The notes under the pieces were generated by a model. It was not told the DNA's origin, did not search any database, and saw nothing but the letters and a program-made list of their open reading frames with translations. A DNA stretch of 36,533 bases, taken from positions 1 to 36,533 of the forward strand of contig NZ_CDSE01000051.1 of assembly GCF_001373415.1 (NCBI RefSeq). The letters are read 5' to 3'. The stretch is from Paenibacillus dakarensis (GTDB taxonomy: Bacteria > Bacillota > Bacilli > Paenibacillales > Paenibacillaceae). This document shows, in pieces, positions 1-9,455 of this stretch (position 1 is its first letter; every line of letters begins with the position of its first letter). Made by a program: the position numbers and the translations under genes.

Positions 1-378
1 TTTAACCGCCGCTGGATGAAGATTGGTATCGGCAGTAATGACCCTATCAAGCTAAAGCGAATACGGCAAGAGATAGAAAGCTGGGGAACGATTGAGATTA
101 CAAGCTCGGCTCCGGTCAATTTGGAACTGTCGGTTAAGGGAATTACGAAGGAAAGCGGCATGCTAGAGGTATGCAACATGCTTGGTATTCCGATGTCCGA
201 GGTCATTGCAATGGGTGATAGTGAAAATGATGTTAAGCTGCTGAAGGCGGCAGGACTTGGGGTTGCCATGGGCAATGCGGGGGAGCATATCAAATCCATA
301 GCGGATGTTGTTACGGCTACTAACAACGAGGATGGCGTTGCTCAGGCGATTAAGAAATATGTGTTCCAAATGGAGTAA
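1..378 (+). CDS. Cof-type HAD-superfamily phosphatase, C-terminal part (5' end outside window)
   Basis: The frame is open from the first base, so the gene starts upstream and only about 125 C-terminal residues are seen. The HAD motif IV stretch MGDSENDVKLLKAAG, followed by GVAMGNAGEHIKSIAD, is the classic end of Cof/YidA-like sugar-phosphate or flavin-nucleotide phosphatases, where the acidic pair binds Mg2+. The preceding segment (GITKESGMLEVCNMLGIP) matches the family's re-entry from the cap into the Rossmann core. The nucleophile Asp motif I is outside the window, so activity and substrate cannot be judged. The stop lies 47 bases before the next gene with no terminator visible, so co-transcription with the esterase is possible. 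Confidence 0.88.
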   Translation, partial: FNRRWMKIGIGSNDPIKLKRIRQEIESWGTIEITSSAPVNLELSVKGITKESGMLEVCNMLGIPMSEVIAMGDSENDVKLLKAAGLGVAMGNAGEHIKSIADVVTATNNEDGVAQAIKKYVFQME

Positions 379-425
379 ATGCAGCAGACGTAAACTAGTA
401 CATATAGTGAGGGAGTAGATATAAG

Positions 426-1538
426 GTGACCGTTCAATCAAGAGAGGTAAACCTGGATCAACTGGGCGGAACTATATACCCGGACCCGGAGATCATCAAT
501 GGTGAACAGCTGAAATGGGCTTCTCCGCTTGAGGCGCCCTTTCACATCGCAGGCTTTCCATGGCTCGCTCAGGACGGCGTTTATAGACGCCTTCCTTTAG
601 CTTCCAAAGACGTCTTGCCGCCTGCGGTTGATACACTTGCTTATTGTACGGCAGGCGGGCAAATTCGTTTTCAGACCAATTCCTCGAGGCTTGCCATAAA
701 GGTACGCCTCGCCGGACCTGCCAATATGTATCACATGCCGCCTACAGGGCAGTGCGGCTTTGACTGCTACCTTGGAGAGCCTGGAGAACAGTCCCATATC
801 TCTACGGCGAAATTCAAGCCAACGGCAAGTGAGTATGAATCACAGTTATATCAATGGGACACCAAAAAAGATGTAACGGTCACCTTAAATTTCCCTCTCT
901 ACCAAGGGGTAGAAGAGGTGTGGATCGGTGTAGATAAGGATGCGGTTATAAGCGAGGCACCTGCTTATGCAATAAATAAGCCTGTCGTTATATACGGAAC
1001 CTCGGTTACACAGGGTGGATGTGCTTCCAGACCGGGCATGGCTTATTCTAATATACTCAGCCGTATGATTCCGGTAGAGTTCGTGAATCTTGGCTTCTCT
1101 GGAAGTGGGAAGGGCGAGCCGGAGCTCGCGCATATCATTTCGGAAATCAGTGATCCGGCGCTGTATATACTTGATTATGAAGGGAATACGGGCGCGGTGG
1201 AAAATATCACGCGAACGCTGCCCGAATTCATTCGTATTTTGAGAGCACGGCATCCTGAGGTTCCTATATTAGTTGTCTCCAGAATTAGCAATGCTGGGGA
1301 CCAATTCTATCAGGGAAGGAGGGAGCTTAATAATAGCCGCAGGCTGGTACAAATCGAGAATGTTGAACAGAGACAGGCAGAGGGGGATAGTAATATCCAC
1401 TTCGTTGACGGTTCTAAATTTTTAGGCAATGAGTTTGCTAGTGAGTGCACAGTTGATGGAGTGCATCCAACAGACCTCGGATTTCTGCGCATGGCACAGT
1501 CCCTTGCACCATTCATCAGGCCATTATTACGACTGTGA
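426..1538 (+). CDS. SGNH/GDSL-type hydrolase with N-terminal GxDLY-like beta domain
   Basis: This 370-residue protein has a two-part build. Residues about 1-180 are a beta-rich accessory domain that fits the GxDLY family, with FDCYLG in its middle. Residues about 185-370 are an SGNH esterase. Block I reads YGTSVTQGG with Ser193 as the likely nucleophile; the Gly block is GFSGSGKGE; the Asn block is EGNTG; and DGVHPTDLG supplies Asp344 and His347. Family members deacylate carbohydrates or lipids. No signal peptide is seen, so it is probably cytoplasmic. The GTG start at 426 is chosen because GGGAG lies about ten bases upstream and the next ATG is far inside the domain. The natural substrate is not visible from the sequence. 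Confidence 0.85.
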   Translation: MTVQSREVNLDQLGGTIYPDPEIINGEQLKWASPLEAPFHIAGFPWLAQDGVYRRLPLASKDVLPPAVDTLAYCTAGGQIRFQTNSSRLAIKVRLAGPANMYHMPPTGQCGFDCYLGEPGEQSHISTAKFKPTASEYESQLYQWDTKKDVTVTLNFPLYQGVEEVWIGVDKDAVISEAPAYAINKPVVIYGTSVTQGGCASRPGMAYSNILSRMIPVEFVNLGFSGSGKGEPELAHIISEISDPALYILDYEGNTGAVENITRTLPEFIRILRARHPEVPILVVSRISNAGDQFYQGRRELNNSRRLVQIENVEQRQAEGDSNIHFVDGSKFLGNEFASECTVDGVHPTDLGFLRMAQSLAPFIRPLLRL

Positions 1539-1625
1539 ATAAGAAAGATCATATAAACAGCCTTCAGACCGAAGGATTATCAGACGACTGATATTACCTT
1601 TTAAGCCGAAAAGGAGAGAGTCTCG

Positions 1626-4600
1626 ATGAAATCCAATAGTAGAAATCTGCTTTTTATTGTAATGGTCTGCTTTATTGCTGGAGTTTGCAGTCTTTATTAC
1701 AGCGTTATGGCATCCGCGTCTTCAAGAGAAGGTGATGACGCTTCTAAAAAAGATAGAGCCGAGCATCTGGGGTACTCAATGTTCAAGGGCCATTTGCATA
1801 CCCATACCTCGCTTAGTGACGGGATATTGTTACCTAATGATGCTTACAATTTTGTAAAAGCGAATACAGATTTTGATTTTTATGCAGTGACTGAACATGA
1901 CGTGACTTATGACATCAGCACAGGTAGTGATTTTATTACAGATGTCCAAGATTCTTATTCAGACGAGTTTAAAATACTGCATGAGCAATCCAATGCTCAC
2001 AATAAGGATAATGAATTTGTTACGCTGCCGGGTACGGAAGTTACCTGGTACGATGAAGCGGGCCATATCAACCTATTTAATACACCATGGTTTGCAAGAA
2101 CACATGGAGTAGGTGCAGACGGCACTTGGGGCTGGAGCGACATTAAATACGATTTACCAACCTTTTACGCCAGGCTTGCCCAAGATCCTAATGCTATCGC
2201 TCAATTTAACCATCCGCGTTCGTCAGGAAACTGGAGCTTCTCAGAATTTAAACACTATAACCGGGAGGTTGACAGAAATATTAATCTGTATGAATACAAA
2301 TCCTCAAATGATTTTGCGGTGCTTACCAAGGCATTAGATCGGGGTTGGCATATTTCTCCTTCATTTGGCGGAGACGATCACAAAGGGAATTGGGGAATGG
2401 TTCAACCCACATATACCGGTGTTTGGGCAAAGAATTTAACCAGAGAAGGCATTTACGAGGCGATGCAAAATCGCCGCACCTACGCATCACTTGATCGTAG
2501 TTTAGAAATGACTGTTTCGGCAAATGGTCAGATGATGGGGGCCATCCTTCCGTCTGATACGAAGAAAATTGATCTTTATATCCGGGTAAATGATCCTGAT
2601 GCTAAGGATAAGCTGGATAAAGTTGTGGTTTACAAAAACAGCGGTGAAATCGTCAAGGAGTACAGTAATATTGCCAGCAATCAATTTGAAATTGAAGAAA
2701 GCTTTGTAAGTGCAGACGGGGATTATTTCATCGTTAGGGCTTTTCAGGCAGATGGTGAAGAAGCCGTAAGTGCTCCAATATGGATTGGTGAAGAAACGAG
2801 AGGCACGATGCATGCGCCTGAAATTACGGTGCAAGGAGAATTTCCGGATACCATTAAGCTTGGGGATCAAGTAGAAGTTCTGAGTGCTTCGGCGACAGAT
2901 AATCGCGGTCAATCCTTATCGGTTGAGGCAACTGTCTTAAATGACAAGGGAGAAGTAGCGGTTGCAGATCAGCGTTTCAAGGTTGATATGTATGGAGAAT
3001 ATTTCATTAAATATGCGGCAACCGATCAGCAAGGAAATACACGTGTGGAATTGATCCGCCTGCTTGTGGATCAACAAAACCTGGATGCCGGAAAAATTCT
3101 GAATGAGTTTGAGCCTATCGTTAATGTAGGTGCAAACGAACATGAAGTAGGAATAAATGTAGTGACCGATAAGGCATTAGAAACCGCGTATGTTCAGTTT
3201 AAGCCTGAGTCAGAGGGAAGCTGGGATAATGCTGAAGTCGTACAAGCGGAAGCTTCCTATTTTCAAGCCGCGTATGGCGATACATTTACCAAGAGTAACT
3301 ATCGTGTGCTTGCGGCTCATGAAGCGAGCTTAACAGATCTGAGCTTAGGCACCAAGTATGACTACCGGTATGGAATTTCACCGACTGGACCTTGGAGCAG
3401 CAGTTATAGCTTCAGGACTGCACCGGACTCAGAGAATGCCGTTATGTATGTGATGGGAGACCTTGAGGTTCCGGATCGAAATCCGGAAAGCTTCCGGCTC
3501 TTTAAAAATATGCTGAACGTTCTGCAGGAGAAAAATCCAGACGGACGGACAATGATTCAAGTTGGAGACCTGGTAGAGCTTGGCGGTAATACGTATGCTT
3601 GGGATGATGTGTTTAACAACATTTACAATGGCCTGGATCTCATATCTGCTCATATTGCAGGGGACCATGAACGCGTAACGGATCGGAAGTTTGGGGCATT
3701 TTCCGGGCTTTTCAACTTACCGAAGAACGGTGAAGGCAGTTACCGGGAAACCAATTATTCGTTTGATTATGGTGATATGCATATTGCTGTTCTAAATTCT
3801 GTGCTGGATTTCGACAAGCAGCTGTCATGGCTGGAAAAGGATATGCGGGCAACAGATAAGAAGTGGAAAATCGTAATGGGACACTATCCTTATTATGGTG
3901 GTCTTTCGGGCGATGAGGTCGGTATGGACATCATGAGAGTGAAATTGTCACAGGCATTTGACAGGCTTGGAGTCAGCTTGTACATTGGCGGTCATGATCA
4001 TGTGTATAAACGGACCACCATAAGAGACGGTGAAAAGGATATATCACAAGAAGGAATGAGCCTTGGCACGACTTTTGTGGCCGTTGGTTCATCAGGTCCA
4101 GTGTTCGATGATAATAAATCATTTGACTGGGATCATATTGTCTATGATGAAAATAAGCAGACAGGTGTGATTTTAGAATCAAACGATCAATCTCTCACTT
4201 TGAAAGCTTATAACAGCGACGGCGCTGAAATTGATTCATTTACGATTAAACAACCTGAGAATTATATAGATTTAACGAGCGCAATTATAGAAAATAATGT
4301 GTTGAAGGGCGTGGGGGTATTAAATTACCCGGGTTCCCCAGAACGTGTTACGCTTATCGCTGAAAAACGTGACGACACGGGTGAACAGCTGCTGGAAACG
4401 GTTATTCAAGAAGCTGTACTGGAGCATCTCGGACGTGAACAGATTATTCTATTTGACACCCCTCTTGCATTTGGCGATGAGAATACCATCGTCGTTAGAT
4501 TGGTTAATAATCCAATCGACCGAGAGCCGTTATCAGAGCCTTTAATGGCTCATGAAGGAATGCTGGGTGACGGTTCGGAAGAAAACCCATATCAAATTAA

Positions 4601-7600
4601 AAGTGCCAGCGGGCTAAATAAAATGAATGAATTCCCGGACAAACATTTTATTTTAGAGCGGGATATTGACGGTAAAGGTATGTTTTTTGAAGCGATTGGC
4701 GCGAGTGGTACCGCATTTACCGGTACGCTTGATGGCCGAGGGCATACGATAACTGGCGTTATTGTCTCCTCCGGCGGTGCGGGTCTCTTTGCTTTCAATA
4801 GTGGTATTATTCGCAATGTAGGAATTATTGCTGACATTGATGTTCGCCGAAGCAATGTCGGGATGCTGGTTGACCAGAATGATGGAGTAGTAGAATATGT
4901 CTACAGCACAGGCTCCATGAGAGGCAATTCTACAGTCGGCGGGATTGTGGGCTACTCGAACGGTACCGTTAGAAACAGTTATTCAACAGCCCGCGTTAGT
5001 TCTCGCGGAAAGCAAGCCGGCGGTATTATAGGGATTACAAGTAAGGGCAGTGTAACCGAAAATGTCTATGCCACGGGAGCTGTTACAGCAGACGATTCAA
5101 ATGCCGGCGGTATCAGCGGATATGGATATAACAATACGTTCATTCAAAATAGTATTGCGTTAAATCCTTCTGTTGTTACAGGTACTGCAGCTAATCGAAT
5201 TGTTGGCAGGGTTTTAGCGGGTGATACAGCCATTTTAGTAAACAATTACGCCGATGAAAATATGTTTGTAAGCAGTGAAGGTGTGAAGGTGAGTGATCCG
5301 AACAATGAAAAAGGGCAGAGCGTCAGTGCAGAAACATTCACGAAGACATCCTTTTTCACAGAAACCCTCGGTTGGGATTTTGATTCGATCTGGATCATGA
5401 ATGAAGATGCCAAACGTCCATTATTGCGAAATAATATGGAGCAAATTGGCGAGGATACTACTCCAAAGCCGAAGCTTGATAAAAATGAAGATGGATACTA
5501 TCTCATTCATTCGATTAATGAATTAAAAGTGATTTCAGATTTTCCGAATGAGAATTATTTACTCGTAAATGATCTTGATTTTGAAGGCAAGCTGTTTGAA
5601 CCTTTATTTAAGGGGACGCCTTTCTCAGGTATTTTTGATGGCAATAACAAATCTTTATCCAGCTACAAATCCGAAACTGGCGGCTTATTCCATCTGAATG
5701 GCGGAACGATTAAAAACATAGCGATGGTCGATGCAAGCGTCACGGGCGGAAGTAATATAGGCATACTCGTCAATACCAACAACGGAAATGTAGAGAATAG
5801 TTTTGTAACAGGCTCAATCGAAGGTGCAAGCACCGTGGGCGGTCTGGTCGGCTACTCCAATGGTGTCGTGAGAAACAGCTATTCTACGGCAAATGTAACG
5901 GCTCAAGTGAGTCAGGCCGGCGGGCTGGTCGGAATCACGAACTCGGGCAGTTTAACGGAAAACGTGTATGCATCTGGAGCCGTTAAGGCACTTAAAAGCA
6001 ACGCAGGCGGAATAACTGGCTATGCCTATAATAATACTGTTGTTAGAAACGCCATTGCTCTTAACCCTTCAGTGGTGACGCCTACCATGGCGAACCGTGT
6101 GGTTGCTCGAGTTCTTGCGGGGCACACCGCAACCCTAGAGAATAATTATTCTTTTGATGGCATGATCGTGGATAAAGAAGATGAAAGTATTGCGGCTGCT
6201 AACAATAGAAGAGGTTTAGGGCTCTCCAAGCAGCAGGTAGAAGATCAAGGTACGTATATCAACAGCTTGAGATGGGATTTCGAGTCAACTTGGATGTGGA
6301 ATGATGCTTTAAAGCGTCCGGTAATGAGCAGCAATCCTGAAAAGACAGAAGAACCTGTTGCGCCATTGGAAAAAAATGAAGACGGTTATTACAAAATCAA
6401 ATCCATTGCAGATTTGAGCGTTATGGAAAGCTTCCCGGCAGAAAAATATATTTTAGATCAAGACCTGGATTACGCTGGACAAACGGCTGAGTCACTTTTT
6501 AAGGTTGTTACGTTCACCGGTGTTTTCGATGGTAACGGGAAGAAAATAGCTAATTTTAATTCTTCGAGCGGCGGTTTATTCCATCTTAATGCTGGTGTGA
6601 TTAAAAATGTAGCTATGATCCATGCCAGCGTCACTGGCGGAAGCAAAATAGGCATACTCGTCAACACCAACAATGGCGAGTTAGAGAATAGTCTTTCAAC
6701 AGGTTCCATTACAGGCGCAAGCACAGTTGGCGGTTTAGTAGGCCAATCCAATGGTGTCGTAAGAAACAGCTATTCTACTGCAGATGTGACGGCTCAAGTG
6801 AGTCAGGCTGGCGGCTTAATCGGAATTACAAGCGCAGGCAGCTTAACAGAAAACGTGTTTGCATCCGGAGCTGTTCGGGCCGTTACGAGCAATGCAGGCG
6901 GAGTGACTGGCTACGGGTATAATGGCACGGTTGTTCGAAATGCCATTGCCCTGAACCCTTCGGTTACGGCGCCAACTATGGCGAACCGTGTGATGGGACG
7001 GGTGCTTGCGGGGCACACTGCCACGCTCGAGAACAATTATGCATATGACGGCATGATTGTGAATAAAGAAGGTATTGCTGATGATTCTTTAACATCTCTA
7101 AAAGGATTAGGTCTTTCCGTATCTGATCTGGAAAATCCATCAACCTATACGGACCGGTTAGGATGGAACTTTAACGATACTTGGAGATGGGATAATGTGG
7201 CTAAACGTCCTGTTTTACAGGCTGTATCAGAAGGCGGCGATGATGAACCGGTAACATTGCTTGATCTTGAATTCCAAGGGGCAGCTGCACTGGTCGTTGG
7301 AGAAGATAATCAGACGGTGACTACCGCTGTGTACAGCGATGGCAACCGTGAAAAAGTAGAGACAGGCGTCACTTATACGAGCAGTGATCCAAGTATAGCG
7401 GAGATCAGTGCCAGCGGTGTTGTAACAGCGATATCGGAAGGGACCGTACGGATCACGGCGGAGTATGGGGGCTTGGTTTCATCCTATGAGTTAACCGTTG
7501 TCAAGAAGGATGATCCGCCTGAGCCTGAGAAGAAGCTGATCCGCTTGGAGCTTAGTGGATCGGATCCACGCATGCAGGCTAACTCTACCTTAAGTTTACT

Positions 7601-7814
7601 TCTTACCGCAATCTATGAGGATGGAACGAGTCAAACGATAAGCGACGGAGCAGTGTATAATAGCAGCAAACCGCAGACAGCATCAGTATCTGAATATGGT
7701 GTTGTAACTGCGCATCGACCAGGTGCAGTAACGATTACCGCTTCTTATCAAGGCCACACGGCCAGCTATAAGGTGAGAATTAATGCAGCGGGTGGTGTTC
7801 CCTTTACGCCGTAG
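1626..7814 (+). CDS. Giant exported PHP / metallophosphoesterase / GLUG-repeat / Big_2 protein
   Basis: A 2062-residue exported protein with a signal peptide at residues 1-32. Residues 50-310 are a PHP phosphoesterase domain (HLHTH at 56-60, VTEHD at 88-92, NHPRSSGNW, GGDDH at 248-252). Residues 398-490 are Ig-like. Residues 500-600 resemble the fibronectin-like N domain of purple acid phosphatases. Residues 606-800 are a calcineurin-like phosphoesterase (GDLE 611, GDL 647, GDHE 679, MGHYP 751, GGHDH 788). Three blocks of about 285 residues, at 985-1270, 1285-1570 and 1582-1865, carry GLUG repeats (GGLVGYSNG type). Two Big_2 domains lie at 1879-1960 and 1972-2055. The C-terminus shows no SLH or LPXTG anchor. 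It probably cleaves phosphoesters outside the cell. AAGGAGAG precedes the ATG. Confidence 0.92.
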   Translation: MKSNSRNLLFIVMVCFIAGVCSLYYSVMASASSREGDDASKKDRAEHLGYSMFKGHLHTHTSLSDGILLPNDAYNFVKANTDFDFYAVTEHDVTYDISTGSDFITDVQDSYSDEFKILHEQSNAHNKDNEFVTLPGTEVTWYDEAGHINLFNTPWFARTHGVGADGTWGWSDIKYDLPTFYARLAQDPNAIAQFNHPRSSGNWSFSEFKHYNREVDRNINLYEYKSSNDFAVLTKALDRGWHISPSFGGDDHKGNWGMVQPTYTGVWAKNLTREGIYEAMQNRRTYASLDRSLEMTVSANGQMMGAILPSDTKKIDLYIRVNDPDAKDKLDKVVVYKNSGEIVKEYSNIASNQFEIEESFVSADGDYFIVRAFQADGEEAVSAPIWIGEETRGTMHAPEITVQGEFPDTIKLGDQVEVLSASATDNRGQSLSVEATVLNDKGEVAVADQRFKVDMYGEYFIKYAATDQQGNTRVELIRLLVDQQNLDAGKILNEFEPIVNVGANEHEVGINVVTDKALETAYVQFKPESEGSWDNAEVVQAEASYFQAAYGDTFTKSNYRVLAAHEASLTDLSLGTKYDYRYGISPTGPWSSSYSFRTAPDSENAVMYVMGDLEVPDRNPESFRLFKNMLNVLQEKNPDGRTMIQVGDLVELGGNTYAWDDVFNNIYNGLDLISAHIAGDHERVTDRKFGAFSGLFNLPKNGEGSYRETNYSFDYGDMHIAVLNSVLDFDKQLSWLEKDMRATDKKWKIVMGHYPYYGGLSGDEVGMDIMRVKLSQAFDRLGVSLYIGGHDHVYKRTTIRDGEKDISQEGMSLGTTFVAVGSSGPVFDDNKSFDWDHIVYDENKQTGVILESNDQSLTLKAYNSDGAEIDSFTIKQPENYIDLTSAIIENNVLKGVGVLNYPGSPERVTLIAEKRDDTGEQLLETVIQEAVLEHLGREQIILFDTPLAFGDENTIVVRLVNNPIDREPLSEPLMAHEGMLGDGSEENPYQIKSASGLNKMNEFPDKHFILERDIDGKGMFFEAIGASGTAFTGTLDGRGHTITGVIVSSGGAGLFAFNSGIIRNVGIIADIDVRRSNVGMLVDQNDGVVEYVYSTGSMRGNSTVGGIVGYSNGTVRNSYSTARVSSRGKQAGGIIGITSKGSVTENVYATGAVTADDSNAGGISGYGYNNTFIQNSIALNPSVVTGTAANRIVGRVLAGDTAILVNNYADENMFVSSEGVKVSDPNNEKGQSVSAETFTKTSFFTETLGWDFDSIWIMNEDAKRPLLRNNMEQIGEDTTPKPKLDKNEDGYYLIHSINELKVISDFPNENYLLVNDLDFEGKLFEPLFKGTPFSGIFDGNNKSLSSYKSETGGLFHLNGGTIKNIAMVDASVTGGSNIGILVNTNNGNVENSFVTGSIEGASTVGGLVGYSNGVVRNSYSTANVTAQVSQAGGLVGITNSGSLTENVYASGAVKALKSNAGGITGYAYNNTVVRNAIALNPSVVTPTMANRVVARVLAGHTATLENNYSFDGMIVDKEDESIAAANNRRGLGLSKQQVEDQGTYINSLRWDFESTWMWNDALKRPVMSSNPEKTEEPVAPLEKNEDGYYKIKSIADLSVMESFPAEKYILDQDLDYAGQTAESLFKVVTFTGVFDGNGKKIANFNSSSGGLFHLNAGVIKNVAMIHASVTGGSKIGILVNTNNGELENSLSTGSITGASTVGGLVGQSNGVVRNSYSTADVTAQVSQAGGLIGITSAGSLTENVFASGAVRAVTSNAGGVTGYGYNGTVVRNAIALNPSVTAPTMANRVMGRVLAGHTATLENNYAYDGMIVNKEGIADDSLTSLKGLGLSVSDLENPSTYTDRLGWNFNDTWRWDNVAKRPVLQAVSEGGDDEPVTLLDLEFQGAAALVVGEDNQTVTTAVYSDGNREKVETGVTYTSSDPSIAEISASGVVTAISEGTVRITAEYGGLVSSYELTVVKKDDPPEPEKKLIRLELSGSDPRMQANSTLSLLLTAIYEDGTSQTISDGAVYNSSKPQTASVSEYGVVTAHRPGAVTITASYQGHTASYKVRINAAGGVPFTP

Positions 7815-7928
7815 CTGAACACCAGATCAGCATAGTTTACACAATAATATTTTTGCTGTAGCATTTACTATTGAAGAGGAAAATTTTACAACAACCTAGT
7901 CGTTTCTATTTATAATGGAGGGAACAGA

Positions 7929-8660
7929 ATGAAAACAGCTAAGCCACTTGTAATCGCGCATCGAGGTGCATCGGCGGAAGCTCCTGAAAATTCTCTAGCG
8001 GCATTTATGTTAGGTGTTAAGCAGGAATGTGATATGATCGAGCTGGACGTTCATCTTACCAAGGATAAGCAAGTCGTCGTTATTCACGATCACACATTAG
8101 AGCGCACGACGAATGGTATTGGTGAAATAGCTAATCTTAATTATGAAGATCTGAAAACTTTTGACTGCGGCAAGTGGTTTAGTGATCAGTATGCTGGTGA
8201 ATATGTTCCTCTCCTTGAAGAAGTATTGACCAAGGTGCCTGCAAATGTCCAGTTTAATGTGGAAATCAAAGCTGCAGGAACACCAGGTATGGTAAGCTGC
8301 TTAATTGATGTATTAAGAAAAACGGATCGCGTCGAAAGCACAGTCGTATCATCGTTCAATTATGGCTGCTTGACGGAGCTGAAAAAACAATTGCCTGAAA
8401 TTCGTATTGGTTTGCTCTATCATAAAGAGGCTGCAGACTTCAAGAAATTCGAAGAGGAATCAGGTGTTGAAGTATTCTCATTGCATTCACATTACCCGTT
8501 AGTCACCGAATCCTATATGGAAATCGCAAATGCCGCTGGCAAAGCCGTTTATCCTTGGACGGTTGATGGAGAAGCAGATTTGAGAAGACTTATTGATTTG
8601 GGCGTTGCAGGAATTATAACAAATAAGCCGGGATTTTTAAGAACCATACTGGATAAGTAA
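7929..8660 (+). CDS. Glycerophosphodiester phosphodiesterase (GDPD family, cytosolic type)
   Basis: The 243-residue length and motifs fit the short cytosolic GDPD family, which releases glycerol 3-phosphate from glycerophosphodiesters. The catalytic set is complete: His11-Arg12 in IAHRGAS, Glu20 in APENS, Glu38 and Asp40 in ELDVHLTKD, His53 in VVIHDHTLERTTNG, and FNVEIKA further on. The C-terminal YPWTVDGEADLRRLIDLGV and GIITNKPG are the usual last strand and metal-site region. GGAGGG precedes the ATG. It follows the exported phosphoesterase by 114 bases, so it could process phosphodiester breakdown products after uptake; that link is inference. A candidate terminator follows. Confidence 0.95.
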   Translation: MKTAKPLVIAHRGASAEAPENSLAAFMLGVKQECDMIELDVHLTKDKQVVVIHDHTLERTTNGIGEIANLNYEDLKTFDCGKWFSDQYAGEYVPLLEEVLTKVPANVQFNVEIKAAGTPGMVSCLIDVLRKTDRVESTVVSSFNYGCLTELKKQLPEIRIGLLYHKEAADFKKFEEESGVEVFSLHSHYPLVTESYMEIANAAGKAVYPWTVDGEADLRRLIDLGVAGIITNKPGFLRTILDK

Positions 8661-8669
8661 TACCAACAG

Positions 8670-8730
8670 AACACCTTCAAGAGAAGTCTGCTGTGTCGTG
8701 AGATATAGGGACAATCTTGGAGGTGTTTTT
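8670..8730 (+). terminator. Candidate rho-independent terminator with long loop
   Basis: A 12-base arm at 8670-8681 pairs with 8716-8727 (one G-U pair), and the 3' arm runs into a five-T tract. The 34-base loop is unusually long, so the hairpin may be weaker than a typical terminator. It closes the GDPD gene. Confidence 0.55.
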
Positions 8731-8761
8731 ATATTGAGAACTGGAGGGATAGAAGCTGGTA

Positions 8762-9388
8762 ATGATGAATCAACCTTTTAAGGACAAATTAACAAGTGAA
8801 GAAGAAATAAGAGAGCTTGTAGGCAGCTCCAGTCCGCTTGTTATGAAAAAGACAGTTCATGCCATGGACATTCATTGTATGGATTTCATCTGCAAGTCAC
8901 CGATGATTTTTATATCCACTTCAGATAATAAGGGAAAATGTGATGTTTCACCTCGTGGAGATCACCCCGGATTTATACATATTATCGATCATCAACATTT
9001 TGTAATTCCCGAAAGACCTGGGAATCGCAGGCTGGACTCCATACTAAACATTTTGTCAAACCCGCATATCGGAGTAATTTTTATTATCCCTCAGTTGGAG
9101 GAAACGCTGCGCATTAATGGCAGAGCATGTGTCATTAAGGATGCTGATTTACTAGAATCCATGAAGGTGAACGGAAAAGCGCCGTCTATGGGAATCGGAG
9201 TTACTGTAGAAGAATGTTATATGCACTGCGCTAAGGCATTCAAAAGATCGAAGCTTTGGGACCCGGAGAGCTGGTCAGATGTGAATGAATTACCTAAACC
9301 CGCTAAAATCCTTGCTGCTCATGCAGGTGCTAAAGAAGATGAAGTGGCGAGGTCTTTAAAGGAATCATATGAGAAGAGACTTTACTGA
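8762..9388 (+). CDS. Pyridoxamine 5'-phosphate oxidase-like FMN-binding protein (DR2398/MSMEG_1061-like)
   Basis: A 208-residue split-barrel flavin protein. SPMIFISTSDNKGKCDVSPRGD, broken here as SPMIFISTSD then CDVSPRGD, is the first barrel strand pair. FVIPERPGNRRLDSILNIL and PHIGVIFIIP follow the order seen in the probable FMN-dependent PPOX subfamily first noted in Deinococcus DR_2398. CYMHCAKAFKRSKLW near the C-terminus is also typical of that subfamily. The substrate is unknown; relatives bind FMN or F420. GGAGGG at 8743-8748 lies 13 bases from the first ATG, a little long, and a second ATG follows directly. The gene stands alone between the upstream hairpin and the DJ-1-like gene. Confidence 0.85.
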   Translation: MMNQPFKDKLTSEEEIRELVGSSSPLVMKKTVHAMDIHCMDFICKSPMIFISTSDNKGKCDVSPRGDHPGFIHIIDHQHFVIPERPGNRRLDSILNILSNPHIGVIFIIPQLEETLRINGRACVIKDADLLESMKVNGKAPSMGIGVTVEECYMHCAKAFKRSKLWDPESWSDVNELPKPAKILAAHAGAKEDEVARSLKESYEKRLY

Positions 9389-9455
9389 AACGGATCACGG
9401 GAATTGTACCGCTGCTAACCGTCGGGCGTGACAGATGTCAAAAGGAGATGACGAA

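Noticed and set aside
1561..1593. Two small hairpins between the esterase and the large exported protein
   Set aside because: Stems are only five and six bases with no T tract, so neither is convincing as a terminator.
4576..7210. The GLUG region considered as a DNA tandem repeat or CRISPR-like array
   Set aside because: The repeats are long, in frame and diverged like protein domains, without short identical units and unique spacers.
7911..7916. TATAAT just before the GDPD gene
   Set aside because: It runs into the ribosome site, so a transcript from it would lack a usable leader, and no -35 is correctly placed.
9435..9455. ATG start seven codons upstream for the DJ-1-like gene
   Set aside because: The only good ribosome site lies inside that extension, pointing to the TTG at 9456.
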